The notes beneath the pieces were generated by a model. That model made no database searches and was not told the origin of the DNA. It saw nothing but the letters and a program-made list of their open reading frames with translations. From assembly GCF_029870285.1 (NCBI RefSeq), contig NZ_JACSYA010000006.1, forward strand, positions 145,853-209,852: 64,000 nucleotides of DNA, in the 5' to 3' direction. Shown here piece after piece: positions 10,283 to 18,855 of the stretch; positions within the stretch are counted from its first letter, which is position 1; every line of letters starts with the position of its first letter. This stretch comes from Delftia sp. PS-11. Lineage in GTDB: Bacteria > Pseudomonadota > Gammaproteobacteria > Burkholderiales > Burkholderiaceae_C. The translations under genes were made by a program, and so were the position numbers.

Positions 10283-10726
10283 ATGTACAACCGCATCCTG
10301 ATCGCCACCGACGGCTCCGAACTTTCCGACAAGGCCGTAGACAGCGGCCTGGGCCTCGCTGCGCTGTGCGGTGCCAGCGTCGTCGTCGTCAAGGTCGTGC
10401 AGCACTACCCCCGCAGCTATTTCGAGGGCGGGGAAACCGTGGACATCAAGCAGATCGAGCGCATCGAAGGCCAATGGGCCGCCAACGCACAGACCGCGCT
10501 GGATGCAGCCGCCGCCAAGGCGCAGGCGCTCAAGGTCAGCGTGACCACCGAGATCATCAAGTCCGACCTGATCGCCGAAAGCGTGATCGATGCAGCCAAG
10601 CGCCGCGACTGCGACCTCATCGTGATGGCATCGCACGGCCGTAAGGGTCTGCAGCGCCTGCTGCTGGGCAGCGAAACCCAGCATGTGCTCACGCACACCC
10701 ACATCCCCGTGCTGGTGCTGCGCTAA
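10283..10726 (+). CDS. Universal stress protein, UspA family
   Basis: Cytoplasmic ATP-binding stress protein of 147 residues. It starts MYNRILIATDGSE and ends with the nucleotide-binding pattern SHGRKGLQRLLLGSET (G-x2-G-x8-G-S), so it should belong to the ATP-binding Usp class. The ATG at 10283 follows GAAAGGAAA; the frame is open further upstream but without a good start site. It diverges from ccoI across a perfect FNR box, so it is probably induced at low oxygen, as several Usp genes are in FNR/Anr regulons. Confidence 0.92.
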   Translation: MYNRILIATDGSELSDKAVDSGLGLAALCGASVVVVKVVQHYPRSYFEGGETVDIKQIERIEGQWAANAQTALDAAAAKAQALKVSVTTEIIKSDLIAESVIDAAKRRDCDLIVMASHGRKGLQRLLLGSETQHVLTHTHIPVLVLR

Positions 10727-10737
10727 GGCCCTGCGCC

Positions 10738-10769
10738 TGGCCCCTGGCGGCGGCATGCCTGCCAGGGCC
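10738..10769 (+). terminator. GC-rich hairpin after uspA
   Basis: Inverted repeat GGCCCCTGGC / GCCAGGGCC with a 12-base loop, starting 12 bases after the uspA stop. No T tract follows, so it is a weak or Rho-assisted terminator, or a transcript-stabilising hairpin. It lies between convergent genes. Confidence 0.45.
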
Positions 10770-10786
10770 AGGGCGCTTGCGGCGCG

Positions 10787-12022
10787 TCAGAAGCGCTGCG
10801 GCGAATAAGGGCGCGGATCGAGGTAAGGCGCCTCCCCGCTGATCAGCTCGGCCAGCAGCCGCCCGCTGGCCGGACCCAGCGTGAAGCCCTGGTGGCCATG
10901 GCCGAAGTTGAACCACAGGCCGGGGTGGCGCGGCGCAGCGCCAATGACCGGATTCATGTCCACCGTACACGGCCTGGCTCCCAGCCAGGGCTGCGCCTCC
11001 ACGCCCTCGCCCAGATCCAACAGGCCGCGCGCCATGCGTTCGGCCTGTGCCAGTTGCACTGGCGATGGCGGAGCATCCTGCGCTGCGAACTCGGCGCCCG
11101 TGGTGATGCGCAGCCCGCGCGCCATCGGCGCGAGCATGAAGCCGGGCTCCGTGACCAGCAGCGGCATCGGCAGGGGCTTGTCCATGGCGTAGTGCCGGTG
11201 GTAGCCCCGTTTGACAAACAGCGGCAACCTGTAGCCCAGCGCACGCGTGGCGCCATCGGCCCAGGGACCGAATGCCAGCACCACCTGCGCGGCCTGCAGC
11301 ACGCTATCGTGTGTCTGCACCTGCCAGCCGGCCCCCAGCGGCTGCAGGGATTGCACCTCGGCGCGCACCACCTCGCCGCCCATGCCTTGCAGCAGGCGTG
11401 CATAGCGCGCCACGAGTTCGCCCGGATCGCTGACCGCCCAGGGGTCGGTCCAGTGGATGCCGCCAGCCAGCGGACGGCGCAGCGCCGGCATGAGCCGGCC
11501 CAGTGCCGAGCTGTCCAGCACCTCGCAGCCCAGGGCATGCTCGCGGGCAATCTGCAGCGCCTGCCCGCAGGCCTCGTCAAAGCCTGCCGGCTCCAGAAAC
11601 CCACGCACCCAGCCCTGGCGCTTGACCAGATCCTGCGCGCCTGCCTTTTCGACCCAGCCAGCATGCTCGCTCAGACAATGCGCAATGAGCTGGCCATAAG
11701 CCTGCGCCAGCGGCGCATAGGCCGCAGGGGCCGAGTTGGCCCAATAGCGCAGCAGCCTGGGCGCCAGCGCCGGCATGGCTGGCAACTGGTAGTGCACGTC
11801 GTTGCCACGCCCCAATGCCACGCCCGCCAACGTGCGCAGGTCACGCGGAAAGGCATAGGGCATCACCGCCTCACGCTGTATCAGGCCCGCATTGCCATAC
11901 GAGGTTTCCAGCCCTGGCGCCTTGCGGTCCACCAGCGTGACGTGGTGGCCGCGCTGGCGCAGGGCCAACGCTGTGCTGACGCCGACCATGCCGGCGCCCA
12001 GAACCAGGATTTCTGAACTCAT
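10787..12022 (-). CDS. FAD-dependent oxidoreductase, DadA-like (D-amino acid dehydrogenase family)
   Basis: Flavoprotein expected to oxidise an amino acid or amine to an imino/keto product with electrons passing to the respiratory chain. The 411-residue protein opens with LVLGAGMVGVSTALALRQRG, the FAD-binding dinucleotide fold, followed by HHVTLVDRK with the acidic residue that binds the ribose. The C-terminus has NFGHGHQGFTLGPASGRLLAEL, typical of the DAO fold in DadA-like enzymes. Start 12022 places the Rossmann fold at the N-terminus. It lies downstream of the LysR gene on the same strand, separated by 156 bases with a hairpin. The substrate is unknown. Confidence 0.85.
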   Translation of the reverse strand: MSSEILVLGAGMVGVSTALALRQRGHHVTLVDRKAPGLETSYGNAGLIQREAVMPYAFPRDLRTLAGVALGRGNDVHYQLPAMPALAPRLLRYWANSAPAAYAPLAQAYGQLIAHCLSEHAGWVEKAGAQDLVKRQGWVRGFLEPAGFDEACGQALQIAREHALGCEVLDSSALGRLMPALRRPLAGGIHWTDPWAVSDPGELVARYARLLQGMGGEVVRAEVQSLQPLGAGWQVQTHDSVLQAAQVVLAFGPWADGATRALGYRLPLFVKRGYHRHYAMDKPLPMPLLVTEPGFMLAPMARGLRITTGAEFAAQDAPPSPVQLAQAERMARGLLDLGEGVEAQPWLGARPCTVDMNPVIGAAPRHPGLWFNFGHGHQGFTLGPASGRLLAELISGEAPYLDPRPYSPQRF

Positions 12023-12118
12023 GATGCTCACTGCTTTCCTCTTGGACAGGGCTTTGCGCAAACAGGGGGCGGCTGCGCGCCGCGCCCACGGGCAGGCAGC
12101 CTGATCCGTGCAGGCTTC

Positions 12119-12156
12119 AATTGTGAGGGTGCTTTCGTTTGGGAAGCATCACAATT
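12119..12156. promoter_or_regulatory. Long interrupted inverted repeat between the LysR gene and dadA-like gene
   Basis: Arms AATTGTGA and TCACAATT (8 of 8) enclose a second pair TGCTT / AAGCA, giving a long hairpin with a small bulge. On the minus strand it follows the LysR gene by 23 bases and precedes the oxidoreductase by about 100. It has no T run. It could be a transcript-end hairpin or a dimeric regulator site. Confidence 0.5.
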
Positions 12157-12178
12157 ATGAGAAACAGTCATTGCGAAT

Positions 12179-13117
12179 TCAGCAATTCATATCCGTCAAT
12201 GCCACCTCTGCGTCACGGATGGCGTGCACCAGATGCTGCACGAAGGCCCTGCTGGCCTCCGGCAGGCTGCGCCCCGCCAGGGTCTGCACCTCAAGGTAGC
12301 GCTCATTCATTTCACTATCGCGCAGCGGCACGGCCACGACCGCCTGGGCCTGCAGCCGGGTGCGCACCGAGATCTCGCCATAGAAGGCGACGGCCTGCGG
12401 CGACGCACTGACGAAATTGGCCAGCGCATCGGGGTAGTTGCTGATCAGGGCCGGCGTATAGCGCAAGCCCTGGCGCGAGCAGCTGATGTCCAGCAGCTGC
12501 CGCAGGGAACTGTCCTTGGAGGGCAGCGCCAGCGGATAGCCAACCACCTGCGCCAGCGACACCTGGCGCTGGCGCGCCAGTGGATGCCGGGTACCCATCA
12601 CGGCCAGGATAGGGCAAGGGTGGCGCAGCTCCACGCGGATGCCATGCTCGGGCAGCGCGCTGAGGGTGACGCCGATGTCGGCCTCGCCGTCGCGCACACG
12701 GTGTGCGATCTGCCCAGGCGCAAACACATCGAGATGAAACAGGATGCCCTGGTGCTGCTGCTGGAAAGCCCCGATCAGCGCAGGCAGGAACTCGGCAGCA
12801 AAGCCTCCGGTGCTGGCAATGCGCACCTGCCCCGTGCGCAGCCCCCGCAACGCACCGATCTCCGAGGCCACACGGTCGATCTCCTGCTGCTGCCGGCTGG
12901 CATGCGCCGCCAGCAGCTCACCCGCAGCATTGGGCACCATGCCCCGCGAGCGGCGCTCGAACAGCAGCGTATCGAGTTCATGCTCAAGCCGCGCGATCTG
13001 ACGGCTCACGGCAGAGGGAGCCACGTTGAGCTTGAGCGCGGCTTCTTTGACCGACCCCGTGCGCACCACTTCCACGAAGTAGCGCACTGCGGTTTCCTGC
13101 AAAACCCGTGAATGCAT
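12179..13117 (-). CDS. LysR-family transcriptional regulator
   Basis: A 312-residue LTTR with an N-terminal winged helix (RYFVEVVRTGSVKEAALKLN, then VAPSAVSRQIARLE) and a C-terminal effector-binding domain. The ATG at 13117 follows GGGAGAG; the frame is open to 13213 but that would add an unusual N-terminus. It is transcribed away from the Bug receptor and amidase genes across a 221-base gap holding an inverted repeat (13197-13215). The standard LysR logic makes those two genes its likely targets. Confidence 0.93.
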   Translation of the reverse strand: MHSRVLQETAVRYFVEVVRTGSVKEAALKLNVAPSAVSRQIARLEHELDTLLFERRSRGMVPNAAGELLAAHASRQQQEIDRVASEIGALRGLRTGQVRIASTGGFAAEFLPALIGAFQQQHQGILFHLDVFAPGQIAHRVRDGEADIGVTLSALPEHGIRVELRHPCPILAVMGTRHPLARQRQVSLAQVVGYPLALPSKDSSLRQLLDISCSRQGLRYTPALISNYPDALANFVSASPQAVAFYGEISVRTRLQAQAVVAVPLRDSEMNERYLEVQTLAGRSLPEASRAFVQHLVHAIRDAEVALTDMNC

Positions 13118-13196
13118 CGTCTGGCTCTCCCACAAGAAAGGCACGGCCCCGGGACCATGGGCAGGCAGCAGGCCAGCCTTTCCAGCATGTCTTATG

Positions 13197-13215
13197 AATT
13201 GCTGATTTGGCAATT
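13197..13215. promoter_or_regulatory. Candidate LysR operator
   Basis: Perfect inverted repeat AATTGC-N7-GCAATT in the gap between the LysR gene and the divergent Bug receptor. It lies about 80 bases upstream of the LysR start and 124 bases upstream of the receptor start. Confidence 0.5.
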
Positions 13216-13338
13216 ATCTATTCGATTCATTGCGCTTGTTGCAGTTCACTCTTTTTCTTAGCATGTCCGTCATGGTCCTGTCACGCCACGGCGGCCATGG
13301 CACCACACGCACTGCATCCTTTCCCAGCGGAGTCCACC

Positions 13339-14322
13339 ATGCACCTGTTTTCCAGCACCCTTCGGCTTGCCGCTGCCGGTGCACTGGCCCTGGCAGCCTG
13401 TACCAGCGCCATGGCCACCGACGCCTATCCTTCCAGGCCGCTGACCATGGTCATTCCCTTCCCTCCTGGCGGAGCGGCCGATGTGCTGGGCCGCGTGATC
13501 GCCCAGAAACTGGGAGACACGCTGGGCAAGCCGGTGGTGATCGACAACCGTGCCGGCGCAGGCACCATCATCGGCGCCAGCTTCGTGGCCAAAGCCCCGC
13601 CTGACGGCTACACACTGCTGCTGAGTTCGGGCAGCACCTTCACCGTCAACCCGGCCATACGCAGCGACCTGCCCTATGACCCGGTCAGGAGCTTCGAGCC
13701 CATCGGCGTGACAGGCCGCAGCAGCCTGGTGCTGCTGGCCAACACCGACGTACCGGCCAAGACCCTGCAGCAGTTCGTGGACTACGTGAAGGGTGCGCCG
13801 GGCAAGTACGCCTATGGCTCCTTCGGCAGCGGCTCCACCTCGCATTTCGCAGCCGAGACCGTGCTGGCCATGACCGGACTCAAGATGACGCATGTGCCTT
13901 ACAAAGGCAGCGCACCAGCCATGACGGCCCTGATCGGCGGACAGGTTCCATTCACCTTCGACACCGTCACAGCCGCCCTGCCCCAGCTCAGGAACGGCAA
14001 GATCCGCGCCATCGCCGTGACCAGCGCCAGACGCTCGGCGCTGCTGCCCCAGGTGCCGACCATGGCCGAGAGCGGCTATGGCGGCATCGACATGGACACC
14101 TGGCTCGCCCTGATGGCGCCGCGCGGACTGCCCGCCGAAGTGAAGCGCACGCTGGAAAAAGCCCTGGCCACCGCCATGCAGGATGCCGACACCCGCGCGC
14201 GACTGACGGCCATGGGCTTCGATCCCGCGCATGTCAATGCGGCCGGCACGGCCGACCTCATCGACAAGGAATTGCCCGCCATGCGCGCACTGGCCCAGCG
14301 CGCGCATATCCAGGCAGATTGA
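13339..14322 (+). CDS. Bug/TctC-type periplasmic solute-binding protein
   Basis: Extracytoplasmic receptor of the tripartite tricarboxylate transporter family. The 327-residue protein has a signal peptide (residues 1-26, ending SAMA), then YPSRPLTMVIPFPPGG, the first ligand-loop signature of Bug proteins, and DNRAGAGTIIGASFVAKAPPDGYTLL. GGAG lies about ten bases before the ATG at 13339. No TctA or TctB membrane partners are in the window, so it is an orphan receptor. It precedes an amidase by 63 bases and both probably answer to the divergent LysR protein, so its ligand may be an amide or a carboxylate derived from one. Confidence 0.9.
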   Translation: MHLFSSTLRLAAAGALALAACTSAMATDAYPSRPLTMVIPFPPGGAADVLGRVIAQKLGDTLGKPVVIDNRAGAGTIIGASFVAKAPPDGYTLLLSSGSTFTVNPAIRSDLPYDPVRSFEPIGVTGRSSLVLLANTDVPAKTLQQFVDYVKGAPGKYAYGSFGSGSTSHFAAETVLAMTGLKMTHVPYKGSAPAMTALIGGQVPFTFDTVTAALPQLRNGKIRAIAVTSARRSALLPQVPTMAESGYGGIDMDTWLALMAPRGLPAEVKRTLEKALATAMQDADTRARLTAMGFDPAHVNAAGTADLIDKELPAMRALAQRAHIQAD

Positions 14323-14385
14323 CACAGACAGACGGCTGCAGGCCGCCTGCTCCGGGCCACCACGGCCTGGCAGGCATGCCACGCC

Positions 14386-15951
14386 ATGACCACGACTGAA
14401 CCCATGAACTCCACACACTCCCCGCCCCCGCAAACCGGCGAACTGCTCGCGCTGTCCGCCGTCGCACTGCGCCGGCTGATCGGCAGCAGGCAGTTGTCCC
14501 CCGTCGAACTGCTGCAGGCCTGCATACAGCGCATCGAGACCGTGAATCCGAAGGTCAACGCGATCACGGCCACCTGCTTCGACCGCGCCCTGGCCGAAGC
14601 CCGCATGGCAGAAAAAGCCGTGCTGGCAGGCGAGCCACTAGGTCTGCTGCACGGCCTGCCGCTGGGTGTGAAGGATCTGGAGCCCACTGCCGGCCTGCTG
14701 ACCACCTGGGGCTCACCCATCTACCGCGACCATGTGCCCACGGAGGATATCGAGCTGGTGGCGCGCCTGCGCCGCGCAGGCGCCATCGTCACGGCCAAGA
14801 CCAACGTGCCCGAGATGGGCGCAGGCGCCAATTCACGCAACAGCGTCTGGGGCGCCACGGGCAATCCTTTCAATCCCAACCTCAATGCGGGCGGCTCCTC
14901 GGGCGGTTCGGCGGCGGCGCTGGCCTGCGACATGCTGCCCGTGTGCACCGGCTCGGACACCGGCGGCTCGCTGCGCATCCCTGCCGCCAAGTGCGGCGTG
15001 GTGGGCTTCAGGCCTTCGCCGGGCGTGGTGCCCAGCGTGCGCAAGCCACTGGGCTGGACCCCCATTTCGGTGGTCGGCCCCATGGGTCGCACGGTGGAGG
15101 ATGCATGCCTGCAGCTGGCCGCCTCGGCAGGCATGCATGCAGGCGATCCGCTGAGCTATCCGCTGGATGCCCTGTCATTCCTGCAGCCTGCGCCGCTGGA
15201 TCTGGGACGCCTGCGCGTGGCCTGGACGGAAGACTTCGGCACCTGCGCCGTGGATGAGAACATCCGCGCCACGTTCCGGCGCAAGATCGGCGCCATGCAG
15301 CATCTGTTCGCGCGCTGCGACCGCATCGAGCTGGACATGGGCGAAGCCCACCGCTGCTTCGATGTGCTGCGCGCAGAAGCCTTCGTGGCCGGCATGCAGC
15401 AAGCCTATGAACGCGACCCGGACAGCCTGGGCCCCAACCCGCGCGCCAACTACGAGATGGGCGCCCGCATGAGCCTGCTGGATGCGGCCTGGGCGCAGGC
15501 GGAGCAGACGCGGCTGATCAAGCGCTTCCAGCAGGCCTTCGCCAGCTATGACCTGATCCTGTCGCCCACCACGCCGGTATCTCCTTTCCCGTGGACGATG
15601 CCGCATGCCACGCACATCAACGGCGAGGCGCAGGCCAACTACTACCGCTGGCTGGCGCTGACCTATGTGGTCACGCTCACCACGCACCCGGCGCTGTCCC
15701 TGCCCTGCGGCCTGGACCATGCAGGCATGCCTTTCGGGCTGCAGATCGTGGGGGGCTTTCGTGCCGACCACCAGGTGCTGGCCACAGCCCATGCGCTGGA
15801 GCAGGCTTTCAGCAGCCTGCCTGGGCTGCGCCGCCCGCGTCCGGACCTGGCGAACATGGCCACGGCCGAGCCCGCACTGCGCTCCATCGTCACTGCACCG
15901 CCGGTCCTGGACCGCAGCGGCGCCACGGGCACGGCCGCCACGGCAGTCTGA
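14386..15951 (+). CDS. Amidase signature family enzyme
   Basis: Amide hydrolase of 521 residues. The Ser-cisSer-Lys triad is visible: Lys in GLPLGVKDLEP, the glycine/serine-rich block GGSSGGSAAALA, and the nucleophile region GSDTGGSLRIPAAKCGVVG. It is not likely to be GatA, as no gatC or gatB adjoins it and the neighbours are catabolic. The start may be 14386 or the in-frame ATG at 14404. It lies in a two-gene unit behind a Bug receptor and ends at a bidirectional terminator. The substrate cannot be told from sequence. Confidence 0.9.
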   Translation: MTTTEPMNSTHSPPPQTGELLALSAVALRRLIGSRQLSPVELLQACIQRIETVNPKVNAITATCFDRALAEARMAEKAVLAGEPLGLLHGLPLGVKDLEPTAGLLTTWGSPIYRDHVPTEDIELVARLRRAGAIVTAKTNVPEMGAGANSRNSVWGATGNPFNPNLNAGGSSGGSAAALACDMLPVCTGSDTGGSLRIPAAKCGVVGFRPSPGVVPSVRKPLGWTPISVVGPMGRTVEDACLQLAASAGMHAGDPLSYPLDALSFLQPAPLDLGRLRVAWTEDFGTCAVDENIRATFRRKIGAMQHLFARCDRIELDMGEAHRCFDVLRAEAFVAGMQQAYERDPDSLGPNPRANYEMGARMSLLDAAWAQAEQTRLIKRFQQAFASYDLILSPTTPVSPFPWTMPHATHINGEAQANYYRWLALTYVVTLTTHPALSLPCGLDHAGMPFGLQIVGGFRADHQVLATAHALEQAFSSLPGLRRPRPDLANMATAEPALRSIVTAPPVLDRSGATGTAATAV

Positions 15952-15997
15952 CGCTTTCTGCGCGACGCTATCTGCGCGACACTTTCAGCACGAGAAC

Positions 15998-16024
15998 AAA
16001 GGGCGGCCAGCGGGCCGCCCTTTT
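15998..16024. terminator. Bidirectional terminator between amidase and matB
   Basis: Stem AAAGGGCGGCC / GGCCGCCCTTT with a four-base loop and T4 on the plus strand (A run on the other side). It lies 47 bases after the amidase stop and 32 bases after the end of the convergent synthetase gene. Confidence 0.85.
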
Positions 16025-16055
16025 GCTTCGGGAGCACAGGTGTCCCGCTCCGCAC

Positions 16056-17609
16056 TCAGGCAAACAGCCCCTTGTGCTGGTCGCGCAGCAGGTTCTTCTG
16101 CACCTTGCCCATGGTGTTGCGCGGCAGCTCATCCACCACAAAGCAGCGCTTGGGAATCTTGAAGTTGGCCAGCTGGCCCTTGAGCGCATCGATCACGGCC
16201 TGGGCATCGAGCGCAGCACCCGGACGGGGCACGACCACGGCCACGCCTACTTCGCCGAAGTCGGGGTGCGGCACGCCGACCAGGGCACTCTCGGCCACGC
16301 CGGGCAGTTCGTTGATGAAGCCTTCAATCTCGGCCGGATAGACGTTGTAGCCGCCCGAGATGATCAGGTCCTTGCTGCGCCCCACGATGGTCACATAGCC
16401 GCGCTCATCGAGCTTGCCCACATCGCCTGTGCGGAACCAGCCGTCGGCCGTGAACTCCTCGGCCGTCTTCTCGGGCATGCGCCAGTAGCCCTTGAACACA
16501 TTGGGGCCACGCACCTGGATGTTGCCGATCTCGCCCACAGGCGCCTGCTGGCCTGCGTCATCCACGATGCGCACGCCCACGCCGGGCAGGGCAAAGCCCA
16601 CGGTGCCCGCGCGGCGCTCGGACTGGCCGCCATGGCGCTCGTCGGCGCGGTAAGGGTTGGAGGTCAGCATGATGGTTTCGCTCATGCCGTAGCGCTCCAG
16701 GATGACATGGCCGGTGCGCGCCTGCCAGTCGCGGTGTGTTTCCACCAGCATGGGCGCGGAGCCGGAAATGAACAGGCGCATGCGGGCAGCCGCTTCGGGC
16801 GTGAGACGCGCATCGGCCAGCATGCGCACATACAGCGTGGGCACGCCCATGAAGACCGTGGCATCGCGCATGCGCGAGAGCACCGTGGCGGGCTCGAACT
16901 TCGACAGCCAGATCATGGGACTGCCGTTGAGCAAAGCGCCATGGATGGCCACGAACAGGCCGTGCACATGGAAGATGGGCAATGCATGGATCAGCACATC
17001 ACCGTCCTGCCAGCCCCAGTAATCCTTGAGCGTTTCGGCATTCGACAGCATGTTGCCATGCGTGAGCATGGCGCCCTTGCTACGGCCCGTGGTGCCGCTG
17101 GTGTAGAGAATGGCCGCCAGATCATCGGTGCCGCGCTGCGCCACCTCATGTACATCGCCATGGTGGACAGCGCGCTCCAGCAGCGTGCCGCTGCGGTCGT
17201 CGCCCAGGGTGTAGACATGCTCCACGCCCGCCGTGAAGGCGATCTTGGAGACCCAGCCAAAGTTGGCCGGGGTGCAGACCACGACCGCCGGCTCGGCATT
17301 GCCCACGAAGTACTCGATCTCGGCGCTCTGGTAGGCCGTATTCAGCGGCAGAAAGACATGGCCGCTGCGCAGCGTGGCCAGGTACAGCATCAGCGCCTCG
17401 ACCGACTTGTCCACCTGCACGGCGATGCGGCTGGCAGGCGGCAGATTCAGCGATTCGAGCAGGTTGGCGATGCGCGCGCTGCCATGGTCGAGGTCGGCCC
17501 AGCTGTAGAACAGGCTGGCGCCATCGCTGCCGACGGCCTCCACGGCCCACTGTTGCAAATCCTGGGGAAAGGCGGCGCGCAAGGCAGCGAACAGATTGCT
17601 GTTGGTCAT
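16056..17609 (-). CDS. matB: Malonyl-CoA synthetase (MatB-like acyl-CoA ligase)
   Basis: AMP-forming ligase that should activate malonate, or methylmalonate, to its CoA thioester. The 517-residue product carries the ATP-binding P-loop YTSGTTGRSKGAMLTHGN, the adenylation motif RTGDVGKLDERGYVTIVGR, the hinge region ISGGYNVYPAEIE and the C-terminal lysine in NTMGKVQKN, in MatB order. ATG 17609 fits the usual N-terminus, although no clear ribosome site precedes it. It is last in the cluster led by malonyl-CoA decarboxylase, which supports malonate as substrate. Confidence 0.88.
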   Translation of the reverse strand: MTNSNLFAALRAAFPQDLQQWAVEAVGSDGASLFYSWADLDHGSARIANLLESLNLPPASRIAVQVDKSVEALMLYLATLRSGHVFLPLNTAYQSAEIEYFVGNAEPAVVVCTPANFGWVSKIAFTAGVEHVYTLGDDRSGTLLERAVHHGDVHEVAQRGTDDLAAILYTSGTTGRSKGAMLTHGNMLSNAETLKDYWGWQDGDVLIHALPIFHVHGLFVAIHGALLNGSPMIWLSKFEPATVLSRMRDATVFMGVPTLYVRMLADARLTPEAAARMRLFISGSAPMLVETHRDWQARTGHVILERYGMSETIMLTSNPYRADERHGGQSERRAGTVGFALPGVGVRIVDDAGQQAPVGEIGNIQVRGPNVFKGYWRMPEKTAEEFTADGWFRTGDVGKLDERGYVTIVGRSKDLIISGGYNVYPAEIEGFINELPGVAESALVGVPHPDFGEVGVAVVVPRPGAALDAQAVIDALKGQLANFKIPKRCFVVDELPRNTMGKVQKNLLRDQHKGLFA

Positions 17610-17655
17610 GTCTGTGAAGAAGAAGGAAAAGTCCGCGTAGAAATCTCTGGCACGT

Positions 17656-18855
17656 TCATGGGTCGGTCGGCGGGGATGGCTGCGCGCAGGCCAGCGTACG
17701 CAGTATGTGCTCGCGGTCTGCATCCAGTGCCGGAGGCTGCCTGCGCACCAGAGGCTGCCGCAGTGAATCCTGCAAGGGATTGCCCGCAACACGCAAAGCA
17801 TGCCCGCCAGGCGTGCGTACATGGGTCAGCATGCCTCGCGCGCGCACCTGCGGGTGCTCCACGATATCGGCCACGCTGTTGTACTCCCCCGCCGGGATGC
17901 CATTATCAGTGAGCAGTTGCAGCCAGTGGGACCTGGGACTGTCCCGCAGGCGGGCTTCCAGCGCAGCCTTGAGTTCAGCCTGGTGCTCGCAGCGCAGCGC
18001 ATTGTCGGCAAAACGCGCATCTGCGGCCAGTTGGGGCAAATCCAGCAAAGCGCACAGCCTGGCGAACAGCGCGTCGCTGCCGACGGCAATCACAAACCAG
18101 CCATCCTGCGCGGCGAATACGTCGAAAGGCGCCATGGACGGATGCCGGGTGCCGATGGGCCCCGGCACACTGCCCTGCGCCTCCAGGCGCGCCACAGGGT
18201 TCTCCAGCAGGGCCACCTGGCAGTCGAGCATGGACACATCGACACGCTCGCCCTGGCCCGTTCGCGCGCGGCGCAACAATGCAGCCTGGGTGCCGATGAC
18301 CGCATACAGCCCCGCGCCCAGATCGCCGATGGACACCCCCACACGGCACGGTCCCGTACCCGGGTGACCGGTCACGCTCATCATGCCGCTCATGGCCTGA
18401 ACCACCATGTCGTAGGCAGGAAAGCCTCTGTACGGACCGGTCTGGCCGAAGCCCGAGACCGAGGTCATCACCAGCCTCGGGTAGCGCAGGTGCAACGCAT
18501 CCCAGCCATAGCCTAGCTTGTCCATAGTGCCGGGCCGGAAGTTCTCGGCCAGCACATCGGCCTCCTCCAGCAGGCGCTCGAACACCGTACGATCCTGCGG
18601 CTGCTTGAGGTCCAGCGCAATGGACTCCTTGTTGCGGTTGACAGAGAGGAAATAGGCGGACGCCCCCTCCACGAAGGGCCCGATGCCGCGCGCATCGTCG
18701 CCCGATCCCGGCTGCTCGACCTTGATCACGCGCGCGCCAAGATCGGCCAGCATCTGCGTGCACATGGGGCCGGCCAGCACGCGCGTGAGGTCGATGACGG
18801 TAATGCCTTCGAGCGGCAGGCCCGTGGCCTGCCCGTTCACGGATGGATCATTCAT
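17656..18855 (-). CDS. Family III CoA transferase (CaiB/BaiF)
   Basis: Transfers CoA between carboxylic acids through an aspartyl-CoA thioester. The 399-residue protein begins GITVIDLTRVLAGPMCTQML and has RNKESIALDL and PAYDMVVQAMSG, which contains the expected catalytic Asp. GVSIGDLGAGLYAVIG is typical of the family. It overlaps the upstream Bug receptor by four bases (ATGA), so the two are translationally coupled. In this malonate-type cluster it may move CoA to or from a dicarboxylate, offering a second, ATP-free activation route beside MatB; that role is inference. Confidence 0.9.
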   Translation of the reverse strand: MNDPSVNGQATGLPLEGITVIDLTRVLAGPMCTQMLADLGARVIKVEQPGSGDDARGIGPFVEGASAYFLSVNRNKESIALDLKQPQDRTVFERLLEEADVLAENFRPGTMDKLGYGWDALHLRYPRLVMTSVSGFGQTGPYRGFPAYDMVVQAMSGMMSVTGHPGTGPCRVGVSIGDLGAGLYAVIGTQAALLRRARTGQGERVDVSMLDCQVALLENPVARLEAQGSVPGPIGTRHPSMAPFDVFAAQDGWFVIAVGSDALFARLCALLDLPQLAADARFADNALRCEHQAELKAALEARLRDSPRSHWLQLLTDNGIPAGEYNSVADIVEHPQVRARGMLTHVRTPGGHALRVAGNPLQDSLRQPLVRRQPPALDADREHILRTLACAQPSPPTDP

